This document shows, one piece after another, positions 43,377-51,730 of a DNA stretch of 56,144 nucleotides. Within the stretch, counting starts at the first letter, position 1. Every line of letters begins with the position of its first letter. Where the stretch lies: the NCBI GenBank assembly GCA_017434775.1, contig JAFSGG010000066.1, positions 1 through 56,144 of the forward strand, read 5' to 3'. The stretch comes from Clostridia bacterium. Its GTDB lineage: Bacteria > Bacillota > Clostridia > Christensenellales > Aristaeellaceae. Made by a program: the position numbers and the translations under genes. The notes under the pieces were generated by a model, which was not told where the DNA came from, ran no database searches, and worked only from the letters and a program-made list of their open reading frames with translations.

Positions 43377-44445
43377 TCACAGGATCAGCAGCGCCTTTTG
43401 TGCATGAACCAGGGTGCGTACGCCGTCTTCGGTGATAACGCAGGTGTTTTCAATGCGTACACCGCCAAGGCCGGGCACATAAATGCCGGGCTCCACGGTG
43501 ATCACATGGCCCACTTCCAAAGGATCTTCGCAGAACTGGGAGAGGCGGGGATCTTCGTGGATATCAATGCCTACCGCATGGCCAAGGCCATGGCCGAAAC
43601 GGCCGTGATAACCGGCGGCATCGATGACGGCGTGGGCGTGATCGTCCACCGTTTTACAGCTGATGCCGGGGCGCAGCATCTTTTCGCATTCTTCCTGAGC
43701 CTTCAGCACGGTTTCGTAGATGATTCGCATTTCTTCCTTGGGCTGGCCCACGGAAACGGTGCGGGTCATATCCGCGCAGTAGCCGCGCTTTTTGGCGCCG
43801 AAGTCAAAGGTGATCATATCGCCCTGCTGAATTTCGCGGCTGCCAGGAATGGCATAGGGGCAGGGAGCCGTTTTCGCCGCTGGCCACGATGGTGCTGAAA
43901 GCCAGTCCATCCGCGCCCTTTTCCAGCAGCAGGTTATCCAGAATGATCTGCAGCTGCTTTTCGGTAATGCCGGGCTTGATGTGAGGCAGCAGCGCTTCAA
44001 ATGCCTGGCAGGAAATATTGCAGGCTTCTTCGATGGCGGCAATTTCCCCTTCGTCCTTGATGCGGCGCACCTGTTCGGGCACGTTGTTGATGGGGGAAAG
44101 GGTGATGCCGTTCAGCACTTCTTCCATCTTGCGGAAAGCGCGCACGTTGATTTCGTCGTCTTCAAAATAGGCGGCAGTGACGGCGTTCTCGTCGAATACT
44201 TTTTTGGCCAGCATGATGTGAGAAAGGCCTTTGCCTACCATCAGCACCTGGAAGCCGGGGGCCTGGTTTTCTGCCTGTTCGGTATAGCGGAAATCGGTAA
44301 TGATGGCTTTGAAGCCGTGGCCGAACACCAGAATGCCTTCGCCGGTGTAGCCGCTGAGGTAAAAGATGTTGGAGGGCTTGTGGATGATCACGCCTTCATG
44401 GGCGGCCACATTGGCCTTGGCCAATACCTTTTCAATTCTTGTCAT
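43377..44445 (-). pseudogene. Xaa-Pro peptidase (M24 family), frameshifted
   Basis: Two overlapping frames together make one M24B prolidase/aminopeptidase of about 355 residues. The first (from the ATG at 44445, GGAGG 8 bases upstream) has the N-terminal creatinase domain and runs to FSTIVASGENGSLP, then reads nonsense. The second resumes with AIPGSREIQQGDMITFDFGA and has every metal ligand: the two Asp of FDFGAKKRGYCADMTRT, His of GHGLGHAVGIDIHEDP, Glu of TVEPGIYV and Glu of RIENTCV. Removing the single A at 43856 (plus strand) restores one frame and yields the conserved LPHAIPG, so a one-base insertion is the simplest cause. It may be a recent mutation or an assembly error. Confidence 0.88.
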
Positions 44446-44566
44446 ATGTTTTTCCTCCATATAGGATGTATAGAACATACCACATTGTATTTTATCATAC
44501 CTGACGAAAATGCGCTACCCCTTGGGGCGGTTTTTTTTGAAAAAAAGCCGCAAAAATCCTGTTTTT

Positions 44567-44603
44567 TCAAAAAAAACCTGCTGCGCACCTGTCCGTGCAG
44601 CAG
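44567..44603 (-). terminator. Terminator after winged-helix gene
   Basis: On the minus strand, CTGCTGCAC and GTGCGCAGCAG (one bulge) form a stem followed by GTTTTTTTTG. A second A/T-rich inverted repeat lies just beyond. Confidence 0.8.
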
Positions 44604-44626
44604 CAGGAAAGAGAAAGGAAGGGGAA

Positions 44627-44944
44627 TCACACCGCATGGGCGCACAAACGATACCCCAGGCGGTATACGGTTTCAATGCAGGCAGAGCCCAGCTTTTTGC
44701 GCAGGCGCTGGATATGCACATCCACTGTCCGGGTTTCGCCGGGAGAGAGATATCCCCAGGCATCCCGTAAAAGTTCATGCCGGGAAACGGGCTTGTCCGC
44801 ATTGCCGGCCAGGCGCAAAAGCAGGGAGTATTCCTGATGGGTCAGTTCACAGGGATCGCCGTTTACAAACACTTTCTGTTCATCTTCATCAATGGCCAGG
44901 AGCATGAATTTTTTTGTTTTATTCAGGGTGTACAGATTGCTCAT
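44627..44944 (-). CDS. Stand-alone winged-helix (OmpR/PhoB-type) DNA-binding protein
   Basis: A 105-residue protein that is only the Trans_reg_C effector domain: LTHQEYSLLLRLAGNADKPVSRHELLRDAWGY followed by ETRTVDVHIQRLRKKLGSACIETVYRLGYRL. There is no receiver domain and no sensor kinase gene nearby, so it is not an ordinary response regulator. A GAGGTGAT site precedes the ATG, and it is monocistronic. A 7+7 inverted repeat TGTTACA-TG-TGTAACA lies upstream at 45027 and could be its operator. Confidence 0.85.
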   Translation of the reverse strand: MSNLYTLNKTKKFMLLAIDEDEQKVFVNGDPCELTHQEYSLLLRLAGNADKPVSRHELLRDAWGYLSPGETRTVDVHIQRLRKKLGSACIETVYRLGYRLCAHAV

Positions 44945-45026
44945 TGTTTATCACCTCGTATATATAGACGAACGAGGCATACAATTTGTTGCAAAGAAAA
45001 TAATATTTTTTTATTTTTGTAATATT

Positions 45027-45042
45027 TGTTACATGTGTAACA
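45027..45042. promoter_or_regulatory. Inverted repeat in divergent spacer
   Basis: TGTTACA-TG-TGTAACA, perfect 7-bp arms, 83 bases before the winged-helix start and 81 before the RsfA-like gene, in an AT-rich divergent spacer. Its position suggests an operator for one or both genes. Confidence 0.45.
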
Positions 45043-45122
45043 GGACGGCATAAAAAAACGGATGTATAGCGCTGTGACGGAAAGCGTATACTATGCCTGA
45101 AAATGAAGGGGAGGGAAGAAGG

Positions 45123-45818
45123 ATGACCGTGCATCTGGCAAAAAACGGCTGGAAGGCAGAAGAAACGGAGCTGCTGGCACAGGCTGCGCAAAAAGCGCAT
45201 GAACAGGGAACGTCCCTGCGCAGTGTGTTTGAAGATATCGGTATGCAGCTGGGCAGAAAACCCAACAGTGTAAGGAATTATTATTATATGAAGCTGCGGG
45301 AGAATGAAGATTTTTCCCTGCGAAGGGCAGCTCCCTTTGTGCTGTTTGAAGAGGGAGAAGTGGAAGCTTTGGTGCGGCAGGTGATTCTGGCCCAGAGCCG
45401 GGGGCAATCCGTGCGATCCTGTGTGCTGGCCCTGTCCGGCGGAGACAAGACGGCAATGCTCAGGTATCAGAACAAATACCGTTCCGTCTTGCGCAAACGG
45501 CCGGAGATGATCCGGCGCATCTGTGATGAACTGCAAGGGGAAGGCGTGCCATGCGTCAATCCTTTGCAGACAAGAGAGAGCAGCGTGCAGTCTGTTGTTT
45601 TTTATGATCCCCAAAGCCGGCAGGCACTGGACCGGCTGAAAGTGCAAACGGATCTGATGCAGATGCAATTGGAGGATCTGCAATCGGCTGCCCGGGCTAC
45701 GGTGCTGCTGTGCAAAGAATTCCTGGGCCTTTTGCCGGAAGAGAGGCAGGGAAACCTGAATGCTTTTTGCCATGCTCTCACCGGCCATGTGGCTGTGCTG
45801 GAAAACGCAGCGAACTGA
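45123..45818 (+). CDS. RsfA-like (Myb/SANT-type) putative transcription regulator
   Basis: A 231-residue protein. Residues 5-60 (NGWKAEETELLAQAAQKAHEQGTSLRSVFEDIGMQLGRKPNSVRNYYYMKLRE) read like the Myb-type DNA-binding domain of the RsfA family of sporulation-linked regulators. Residues about 170-210 (RQALDRLKVQTDLMQMQLEDLQSA) should form a coiled coil. The start at 45123 is preferred because AGGGGAGGGA stands 6-7 bases upstream; the ATG at 45093 has none. A sporulation role is inferred only from the resemblance, since no sporulation genes are adjacent. Confidence 0.65.
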   Translation: MTVHLAKNGWKAEETELLAQAAQKAHEQGTSLRSVFEDIGMQLGRKPNSVRNYYYMKLRENEDFSLRRAAPFVLFEEGEVEALVRQVILAQSRGQSVRSCVLALSGGDKTAMLRYQNKYRSVLRKRPEMIRRICDELQGEGVPCVNPLQTRESSVQSVVFYDPQSRQALDRLKVQTDLMQMQLEDLQSAARATVLLCKEFLGLLPEERQGNLNAFCHALTGHVAVLENAAN

Positions 45819-45826
45819 ATACAGCA

Positions 45827-45857
45827 AAAGCCGGGGATGAATTTCCCGGTTTTTTCT
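45827..45857 (+). terminator. Terminator after RsfA-like gene
   Basis: AAGCCGGGGA and its complement TTTCCCGGTT (G-U pairs) followed by TTTTTC. Confidence 0.75.
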
Positions 45858-45900
45858 AATGAAGTAATGGGAAGAAAGGGTTTTCATTCTTTTCGAAATA

Positions 45901-45929
45901 TTGACGCAAAACTGTTCTGATAGTATAAT
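45901..45929 (+). promoter_or_regulatory. Promoter of the cysteine-rich secreted protein gene
   Basis: TTGACG at 45901-45906, 17-bp spacer, TATAAT at 45924-45929; start codon 39 bases downstream. Confidence 0.85.
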
Positions 45930-45967
45930 GAATGCAAAAGATAATGAATATAGAAGGAGCAATTTCC

Positions 45968-48586
45968 ATGCGAAATAAACAAAGAATGTTCAATATTCTG
46001 GTGGGACTTTGTATGCTTTTAGTGATGGGTTCAGTTTCTGCGGAATGTGATCACATAATCGATTGGGAGTATTTTGAAACCTATGTGCCCAGCCAAGAGA
46101 ATCCCGCCATGCATGAATGCATCTATTACAGAGTAGATAAATGCAAAATTTGCCCTTATGTCCATGAACATGAACCGGACACTTATGAGGAGTACCATTA
46201 TTTTCTTGATGAAAATGGCGTTTGTTCCGAATGCCAATATCAGGCTGATCCTGCTTGTTCCCATGAAGAGATTGGATATGGAGGTGAAGGTTATTTTATT
46301 GAACCATCTGTAGCATTTACAACAACGCAGCACTATGAGATTAATTTATATGAGATATGCTGTTCAGATTGTGGAAAATTTCTGCGGGAGGAAGAAAATG
46401 GATATTGGGAAAAACACTATTTTGATCATAGGTACAACAATGGTTATTGTATTTGCGGTTGCCCCGATCCCGATATCCCATTGTTGCCACTTACTGTAAC
46501 ATGCCATACTCCTCAAAAAGAAGTAAATATTGGTGAATGGTTTGCTTATAGTTACCAAATAGAAGGTGGTTCGGGGCGCTTTGAAAAAGAGTGGTATGTC
46601 TATAGTGATACTGGTTTATCCGTGCGCAATGTATGGCCACTGAAGGCAGAGAAACCCGGAACTTGGATTGTCCGGTTGACTGTGAAAGATACTGTGACCG
46701 GTGAAATGATCACTGTGCAGTCGGATTCGATCGAGGTTTTGGCGGATTGTATGCATCAAAATATAAAGCCGAAAGATGTATTGACTATTGTAGATAGGGA
46801 AACACCGATTACTGAAACACAGCATTACGTTTTGCAAGAAACGCAATGGCATTGTACAGATTGTGGCGAATTTCTGGAAACGCGCAGCGAAGGACTTTGG
46901 GAAGAACATTGCTATGGTCAGGATGGTGCATGCATCTGCGGTTTAAGGTCATCTGAAATTCTGGATATCCATCTGTCTGTAACGGATAAGGAAGTATGCG
47001 TTGGTGAAACCTTTGGAGTTGAAGCGGTATATTCCGGTGGATCTGGGCAATATGCTCTGGATTGGATGGCTAAAAGCAGCATGGGGCATACTGCTTCCGG
47101 TTATCATAGTATAACGGCGCAAGAGCCGGACTTATGGTATTTTGAACTAACGCTGACGGATACTGTCACAGGTGAAACAGCGAAAGCCCAGTCGAATGTT
47201 ATTACGGTCAGTGATCATTTGTTTGTATGCTCCGAAAACGGTACGGATCGAGAAAATGGAGAAAAGAATAATGCATACTGTGTTAATTGCGGACTTGAAA
47301 TCATTCCTGCTACAGAGGAACCGGATACTTCTGAGATGAACCTTGATTCTGCCAAAGAACGATACAGCATTTATGTGGATGATCCGTATTTTTATCCTCA
47401 GCATGATATGATTATTTTGCGAGAAGGAACTGCTGTCCACTTAAAAGTGTATGATAATTTAACGGACCAGGTATTGCTGGTAGAACAAGTTGAGAATTTG
47501 GATTTTGAACAACTTGAGGAAACTTCCTTTGGAATCTTGACGGATAATCATGTCTTTCATGTTTTTGAGAAATATAATGGGCACTATAATATAGCACTTA
47601 CTTATGATGGGGTGGAAATTGATCGAATTAGGGTGCATTGCAGTTTCAGTGAGGACAATAAATCTACTGATCAGCTACGGTTTGATACAATGAAACTTTT
47701 TGATTGGAAAAAGAAAGGAATGAGGATATCAAACGATTTACAGATTTTTGACTTTACATCAGAGTATAAAAATGACTTACCTCAGACATATCCGAATGGA
47801 TATTACAAAGTATCTATGGAAATATTCAATATATCACCTGCGATTTATGGAGTTTTGGTATATGATGCGAATGATAATCTGATCAAGACATCCTATATCA
47901 ATTCATACTGGAGAGAGTTCTCTGTACCGGGTATGATAGAATATGTGTACTTTGGTTTTGTGGATTTTTGGGATTTCCGAGCAGGCAATACAGAATCCTA
48001 TGCCTGTAAATCGGTTATCAAATTGAATGTGCCTGCAGGGGGGTATATTCGATTTGCCGATCCAATGGCAACCGACGAACTGGCTACAGTGAACTATATT
48101 AATGGAGCAGTATCTTTTTTTTCGACAATGGATAGTATGGAAAGCTTGGTTGATGTTCTGGGAGTCAATGATAAAGCTGCTTTTCGTAAAGCACTGAAAG
48201 AATTGGATTGGGAGGATTTCCGGTCTTCTATTACAGCATTCTATCGACAATCTACGACGGAAGATATCAGAAAGGAGGCAATAAAAGCGGTAGTGAAAGG
48301 TGGTTGGGAAGCCGTTGTTTCAGATAAAGAATTAATGCGTGCAGTATCGTCAGCATTACAGAAAAACTTTATCAGTTTGGGTGTGAATGAATTGGTTGAT
48401 TATGGAATGTTGACATTTAATGTCGGTGTCTATTATTCATTGCACGGAACGGATGCGATTCTCCAAAGCATCGAGTTGATTGATTTATGGAACACTTTGG
48501 TCAAAGTGATAGGGGGGAGCGACTGGTTAAAATGGAGTTTGTCTTTTTCCCACACGCAAACTGAACAGAACAAAAGCCGAGGATGA
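45968..48586 (+). CDS. Large secreted cysteine-rich repeat protein of unknown function
   Basis: An 872-residue protein, not recognised as a whole. A signal peptide (MRNKQRMFNILVGLCMLLVM..., cleavage after SVSA near 25) begins it. Residues 27-97 contain paired cysteines like a zinc ribbon (CKIC, CSEC). Two tandem units follow, 97-258 and 261-415: each has a Cys-rich module (CCSDCGKFLREEENGYWEKH / HCTDCGEFLETRSEGLWEEH, then CICG) and an Ig/PKD-like module ending VTGEMITVQSDSIEV / VTGETAKAQSNVITV. A third CVNCG lies near 438-442. The remaining 430 residues resemble nothing known to me and have no membrane anchor. The gene is visibly AT-richer than its neighbours, with its own promoter and terminator, suggesting acquisition by transfer. 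Start has AAGGAGC upstream. Confidence 0.75.
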   Translation: MRNKQRMFNILVGLCMLLVMGSVSAECDHIIDWEYFETYVPSQENPAMHECIYYRVDKCKICPYVHEHEPDTYEEYHYFLDENGVCSECQYQADPACSHEEIGYGGEGYFIEPSVAFTTTQHYEINLYEICCSDCGKFLREEENGYWEKHYFDHRYNNGYCICGCPDPDIPLLPLTVTCHTPQKEVNIGEWFAYSYQIEGGSGRFEKEWYVYSDTGLSVRNVWPLKAEKPGTWIVRLTVKDTVTGEMITVQSDSIEVLADCMHQNIKPKDVLTIVDRETPITETQHYVLQETQWHCTDCGEFLETRSEGLWEEHCYGQDGACICGLRSSEILDIHLSVTDKEVCVGETFGVEAVYSGGSGQYALDWMAKSSMGHTASGYHSITAQEPDLWYFELTLTDTVTGETAKAQSNVITVSDHLFVCSENGTDRENGEKNNAYCVNCGLEIIPATEEPDTSEMNLDSAKERYSIYVDDPYFYPQHDMIILREGTAVHLKVYDNLTDQVLLVEQVENLDFEQLEETSFGILTDNHVFHVFEKYNGHYNIALTYDGVEIDRIRVHCSFSEDNKSTDQLRFDTMKLFDWKKKGMRISNDLQIFDFTSEYKNDLPQTYPNGYYKVSMEIFNISPAIYGVLVYDANDNLIKTSYINSYWREFSVPGMIEYVYFGFVDFWDFRAGNTESYACKSVIKLNVPAGGYIRFADPMATDELATVNYINGAVSFFSTMDSMESLVDVLGVNDKAAFRKALKELDWEDFRSSITAFYRQSTTEDIRKEAIKAVVKGGWEAVVSDKELMRAVSSALQKNFISLGVNELVDYGMLTFNVGVYYSLHGTDAILQSIELIDLWNTLVKVIGGSDWLKWSLSFSHTQTEQNKSRG

Positions 48587-48604
48587 TTCCTCGGCTTTTC
48601 TTGA
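48572..48604 (+). terminator. Terminator after cysteine-rich protein gene
   Basis: Perfect 12-bp stem AAAAGCCGAGGA / TCCTCGGCTTTT with a TGAT loop, followed by CTTGAGTTTG; the A and T ends make it usable from both sides. Confidence 0.88.
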
Positions 48605-48644
48605 GTTTGTTTGCAGTATGCGAAAGATAATTTTAGCGTATGGG

Positions 48645-49742
48645 TCAGACGTTAAAGCGGAAGAGGGTTACGTCGCCGTCCTGCATCACGTATTCCTTGC
48701 CTTCGGAGCGGATGAGGCCCTTTTCCCGGCAGGCGGCCATGCTGCCCATTTCCATCAGAGACGTGAAGGGGACGATTTCGGCCCGGATGAAGCCGCGTTC
48801 AAAATCGGTATGGATCTTACCGGCAGCCTGGGGGGCTTTATAGCCGTTGATGATGGTCCAGGCGCGGCATTCGTCTTCCCCGGCGGTGAGGAAGGAAATG
48901 AGGCCCAGCAGATGATAGCACTTGCGGATGAGCCGGTCCAGGCCGCTCTGGCCGATGCCCATTTCTTCCAGGAATTCAGCCTTTTCGTCCGGTTCCATCT
49001 GGGCAATTTCTTCTTCAATCTGGGCGGAGATTACCAGCACTTCGGCGGCTTCGTCGGCGGCGATGGCCTTGACCTTTTGCACCATTTCCAGTTCTTCTTC
49101 GCCTTCGCCCACGTCGTTTTCGGAAATGTTGGCGGCGTAGATGACGGGCTTGGTGGTGAGCAGGAACCAGCCCTTCACCGTTTCTTTTTCATCGTCGGTG
49201 AGGGGGCAGGTGCGGGCAGGCTTGCCCTGTTCCAGGTGGGTGAGCACCTTCTTGGCCAGGTCTGCTTCTTCACCGTATTTCTTATCGCCGGTTTTGATCA
49301 GTTTCCGAGCCTTTTCTTCCCGCTTGGCCACGGTTTCCATATCGGCGAAGATCAGTTCCAGATTGATGGTTTCGATATCCCGGGCAGGATCAATGCTACC
49401 ATCCACGTGGATGATGTTTTCATCTTCAAAGCAGCGCACCACATGCACGATGGCTTCGCATTCGCGGATGTGGGAGAGGAACTTGTTGCCCAGGCCTTCG
49501 CCTTTGCTGGCGCCCTTGACAAGGCCGGCAATATCCACAAATTCCACGGTGGCGGGGGTCACCTTTTTGGGATGATACATTTCGGCCAGCTTGGTGAGCC
49601 GGTCATCCGGTACGGCCACGATGCCTGCATTGGGTTCGATGGTGCAGAAAGGATAATTGGCGGCCTGTGCGCCGGCGCCGGTGATGGCATTAAAAAGGGT
49701 GCTCTTGCCCACGTTGGGCAGCCCTACGACACCTAATTTCAT
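48645..49742 (-). CDS. ychF: Redox-regulated ATPase/GTPase YchF
   Basis: A 365-residue Obg-family P-loop protein that binds ribosomes. G1 is VVGLPNVGKSTLFNAIT (5-21), G3 VDIAGLVKGASKGEGLGN near 70, and G4 is the YchF-specific ANISE (NxxE in place of NKxD), which shifts preference to ATP. The C-terminal TGS-like domain ends FTSLMEMGSMAACREKG ... VMQDGDVTLFRFNV. AAGGAG lies about 11 bases before the ATG; the promoter is at 49779-49807. Confidence 0.97.
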   Translation of the reverse strand: MKLGVVGLPNVGKSTLFNAITGAGAQAANYPFCTIEPNAGIVAVPDDRLTKLAEMYHPKKVTPATVEFVDIAGLVKGASKGEGLGNKFLSHIRECEAIVHVVRCFEDENIIHVDGSIDPARDIETINLELIFADMETVAKREEKARKLIKTGDKKYGEEADLAKKVLTHLEQGKPARTCPLTDDEKETVKGWFLLTTKPVIYAANISENDVGEGEEELEMVQKVKAIAADEAAEVLVISAQIEEEIAQMEPDEKAEFLEEMGIGQSGLDRLIRKCYHLLGLISFLTAGEDECRAWTIINGYKAPQAAGKIHTDFERGFIRAEIVPFTSLMEMGSMAACREKGLIRSEGKEYVMQDGDVTLFRFNV

Positions 49743-49778
49743 GTATATCGGGTCTCCTTCTTACAAAAGTACCACTAT

Positions 49779-49807
49779 ATTATACCGTATCCGCACCAGT
49801 TTTGCAA
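49779..49807 (-). promoter_or_regulatory. Promoter of ychF
   Basis: Minus strand: TTGCAA (49807 to 49802), 17-bp spacer, TATAAT (49784 to 49779), 36 bases before the ATG. Confidence 0.75.
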
Positions 49808-49832
49808 GAAGAGAAGGGCATAAGTGAAGCGT

Positions 49833-49866
49833 GAAAAAAGCAGCAAGGCATATGCTGCTTGCTGCT
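49833..49866 (-). terminator. Terminator after the membrane protein gene
   Basis: On the minus strand AGCAGCAAG and CTTGCTGCT form a 9-bp stem around a 10-nt loop, followed by TTTTTT. It lies 9 bases past the stop. Confidence 0.85.
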
Positions 49867-49875
49867 ATGTTGACT

Positions 49876-50649
49876 TTATTCTTCTCTTTTGAGCCGGGCT
49901 TTTGCTTCCTCGATGGTTTCTCCGTCTTTTTTCAGAAAAGTATCCACGAATTTGTCTTCGATCTTGGTGTAGCCGTTCACAACACCGGTTTCAATTTTTT
50001 TGTAGCCGTTGCTTACTGTTTCGGCAATCTTTTCGTTTGCCTGAATAAATTTGGATTTTGCCATGGTAATTCTTTTTCCTCCTATTAGGTTAAAGCCCAG
50101 AAACAGGGTGACAAGCCACACAGCTGTTCCGGTGAATATATTGAAAAATTGGATTTGGGAAGGGGCCATACCGGGAAAGGTGACCAGCATGGAGCGTTGC
50201 ATCGTATAAATGGACACGAGCGCATCGGCAAAAGCAATATTCCTCAAGGAGCGCATCAGGGGAAGGGCGTGTTTTTTTACCTTTGCCAATCCCCATATGG
50301 ATACGGTGATTTTTGTAAAAGCATAGACAGCAATGGTAATCATGATGATTTTATGAAATACCGTTCCACGGTCTTTGATGGCAGAGAGTGTATTGATCCC
50401 AGCAATGCAGACGGACAGAACAATCAGCAATATGCCGGTAGTCTTCGTAGCTGTCTGTTCTCTGGACGGCTCTTTTCGCAGGATATGCAACAGATAGTAG
50501 CGCGCCATGGAAAGCACGATATAGTATCCGCCGATGGCGATGAACCACCAGGAGTGGCTCAGGATACCGGTCGTGCAGCAAGCGATCGCGTAAACAATAT
50601 TGCTTGCCAGCCGGATGAGCGGGTTGCCCATTATTCTTGTAATTTTCAT
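49876..50649 (-). CDS. Membrane protein with amphipathic C-terminal domain
   Basis: A 257-residue protein. Residues 1-190 carry about five to six helices (for example IVYAIACCTTGILSHSWWFIAIGGYYIVL; TTGILLIVLSVCIAGINTL; TGTAVWLVTLFLGFNLIGG). Residues 197-257 (KSKFIQANEKIAETVSNGYKKIETG...GETIEEAKARLKREE) resemble a small stand-alone protein of about 60 residues that I recall in many Clostridia; here it is fused to a membrane part. Function unknown. Start ATG 50649 overlaps the previous stop (ATGA), so it is co-translated with the upstream gene, and both should be controlled by the TetR region at 51033. Confidence 0.75.
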   Translation of the reverse strand: MKITRIMGNPLIRLASNIVYAIACCTTGILSHSWWFIAIGGYYIVLSMARYYLLHILRKEPSREQTATKTTGILLIVLSVCIAGINTLSAIKDRGTVFHKIIMITIAVYAFTKITVSIWGLAKVKKHALPLMRSLRNIAFADALVSIYTMQRSMLVTFPGMAPSQIQFFNIFTGTAVWLVTLFLGFNLIGGKRITMAKSKFIQANEKIAETVSNGYKKIETGVVNGYTKIEDKFVDTFLKKDGETIEEAKARLKREE

Positions 50650-51014
50650 TTGATGCCCTTGACGATGGGAATCAGGAAAATGAGCATGACAATACCGATC
50701 AGCCCTACCAGGGTGCCCCAGATAATCTGATGCCACACCAGGCACATGCACATGCCGATGCCGAAAATAAGGGTGGCTAAAATGGCATAAAGAATACGCA
50801 GGGTGTTTTTGCCGTTCAGCCGGGGCAGGGGCTTCTTTTCCATCCGGCACCAGGTGATGAAGGTGACCAGGCCAAGCACCAGGCCAATGCAGCCAAAGAT
50901 GACGCCCTCCGTGAATGCGTTCCATTCCGGCAGAAGGGCCATGCACATACCCAGTGCAAACAGCACACCGCTGACAGTGCCCATTACCAGGGCTACGAAA
51001 TTGCTCTTTTTCAT
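50646..51014 (-). CDS. Small four-helix membrane protein
   Basis: A 122-residue protein of four hydrophobic helices: about 5-26 (FVALVMGTVSGVLFALGMCMAL), 33-52, 70-90 and 95-117. GGAG stands 8 bases before the ATG. It is divergent from the TetR gene and overlaps the next membrane protein by 4 bases. No family is recognised. The TetR-controlled two-gene layout hints at a role in transport or envelope defence, but no transporter motif is present. Confidence 0.75.
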   Translation of the reverse strand: MKKSNFVALVMGTVSGVLFALGMCMALLPEWNAFTEGVIFGCIGLVLGLVTFITWCRMEKKPLPRLNGKNTLRILYAILATLIFGIGMCMCLVWHQIIWGTLVGLIGIVMLIFLIPIVKGIK

Positions 51015-51032
51015 GTTTCTTTCTCCTTTCAT

Positions 51033-51051
51033 TAAAACAACAGTTGTTTTA
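51033..51051. promoter_or_regulatory. Operator 1 for TetR regulator
   Basis: A perfect 9-1-9 palindrome, TAAAACAAC-A-GTTGTTTTA, covering the -35 region of the tetR promoter. Confidence 0.75.
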
Positions 51052-51072
51052 TTAATGCAAACGTAGTATAAT
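51044..51072 (+). promoter_or_regulatory. Promoter of the tetR-type gene
   Basis: TTGTTT at 51044-51049 (inside operator 1), 17-bp spacer, TATAAT at 51067-51072. Its -10 overlaps that of the opposite promoter. Confidence 0.7.
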
Positions 51073-51093
51073 GTTTTTGATAAGCGAAAACAA
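51065..51093 (-). promoter_or_regulatory. Promoter of the two membrane-protein genes
   Basis: Minus strand: TTGTTT (51093 to 51088), 17-bp spacer, TATACT (51070 to 51065), overlapping the tetR -10 by four base pairs. The first membrane gene starts 51 bases downstream. Confidence 0.65.
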
Positions 51094-51100
51094 TCATCAA

Positions 51101-51118
51101 TTAAACAACAAGTGTTGG
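51101..51118. promoter_or_regulatory. Operator 2 (imperfect) for TetR regulator
   Basis: TTAAACAACA-AG-TGTTGG, sharing the AAACAAC half-site with operator 1 and centred about 67 bp from it, just upstream of the tetR start. Confidence 0.5.
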
Positions 51119-51135
51119 AATAATGGAGCAAAAGC

Positions 51136-51654
51136 ATGAATGTAAAGAATAACAGGCGTCGCCGGGAGTCTCAGGAGAAAATTGAGAAGGCATTTATTGA
51201 ATTGATTCAAACCCGCGAAATACAGGAAATAGCCGTGGCGGATATCATCCGGATGACCGGATTGAACCGCAGCACGTTTTATGCCAATTATCTGGATATT
51301 TATGACCTGGCGGATAAAATCAGGAAAAAGCTGGAGGAAGATTTTTCGTCCATGTTTACAGAAGCATCCGATGATAATGAGCAAAACGGGTCTTTGAAAA
51401 TGTTCCGGCATATTTATGAGAACCAGATATTCTACAAAACTTATTTTAAGCTGCAATATGATGAACGTCAGAAAATTTCAATCTACGACAGAAATGTGGC
51501 CATACGGGATGGTCTGGAAGAAAACATTGAATATCATATTGAATTTTTCCGTCATGGGTTGAATGCAATCATAAAAATGTGGCTGGCAGGCGGGTGCCGG
51601 GAAACACCGGAACAAATGGTAGATATCCTGAAGCGTGAATACCGCAGAGCATAA
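51136..51654 (+). CDS. TetR/AcrR family repressor
   Basis: A 172-residue regulator. Residues 10-58 form the TetR helix-turn-helix (SQEKIEKAFIELIQTREIQEIAVADIIRMTGLNRSTFYANYLDIYDLADKI); the rest is the alpha-helical ligand domain (FFRHGLNAIIKMWLAGGCRETPEQMVDIL, TetR_C-like). It is divergent from the two small membrane-protein genes, with two palindromic sites between, so it most likely represses both them and itself. Inducer unknown. Confidence 0.88.
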   Translation: MNVKNNRRRRESQEKIEKAFIELIQTREIQEIAVADIIRMTGLNRSTFYANYLDIYDLADKIRKKLEEDFSSMFTEASDDNEQNGSLKMFRHIYENQIFYKTYFKLQYDERQKISIYDRNVAIRDGLEENIEYHIEFFRHGLNAIIKMWLAGGCRETPEQMVDILKREYRRA

Positions 51655-51730
51655 AAATTTACATGAACGGAATCTGCATTTCTTGTGAAATATGGTATAA
51701 TGAGAAAAATGAAGAAAGAGGGTATGCAAT

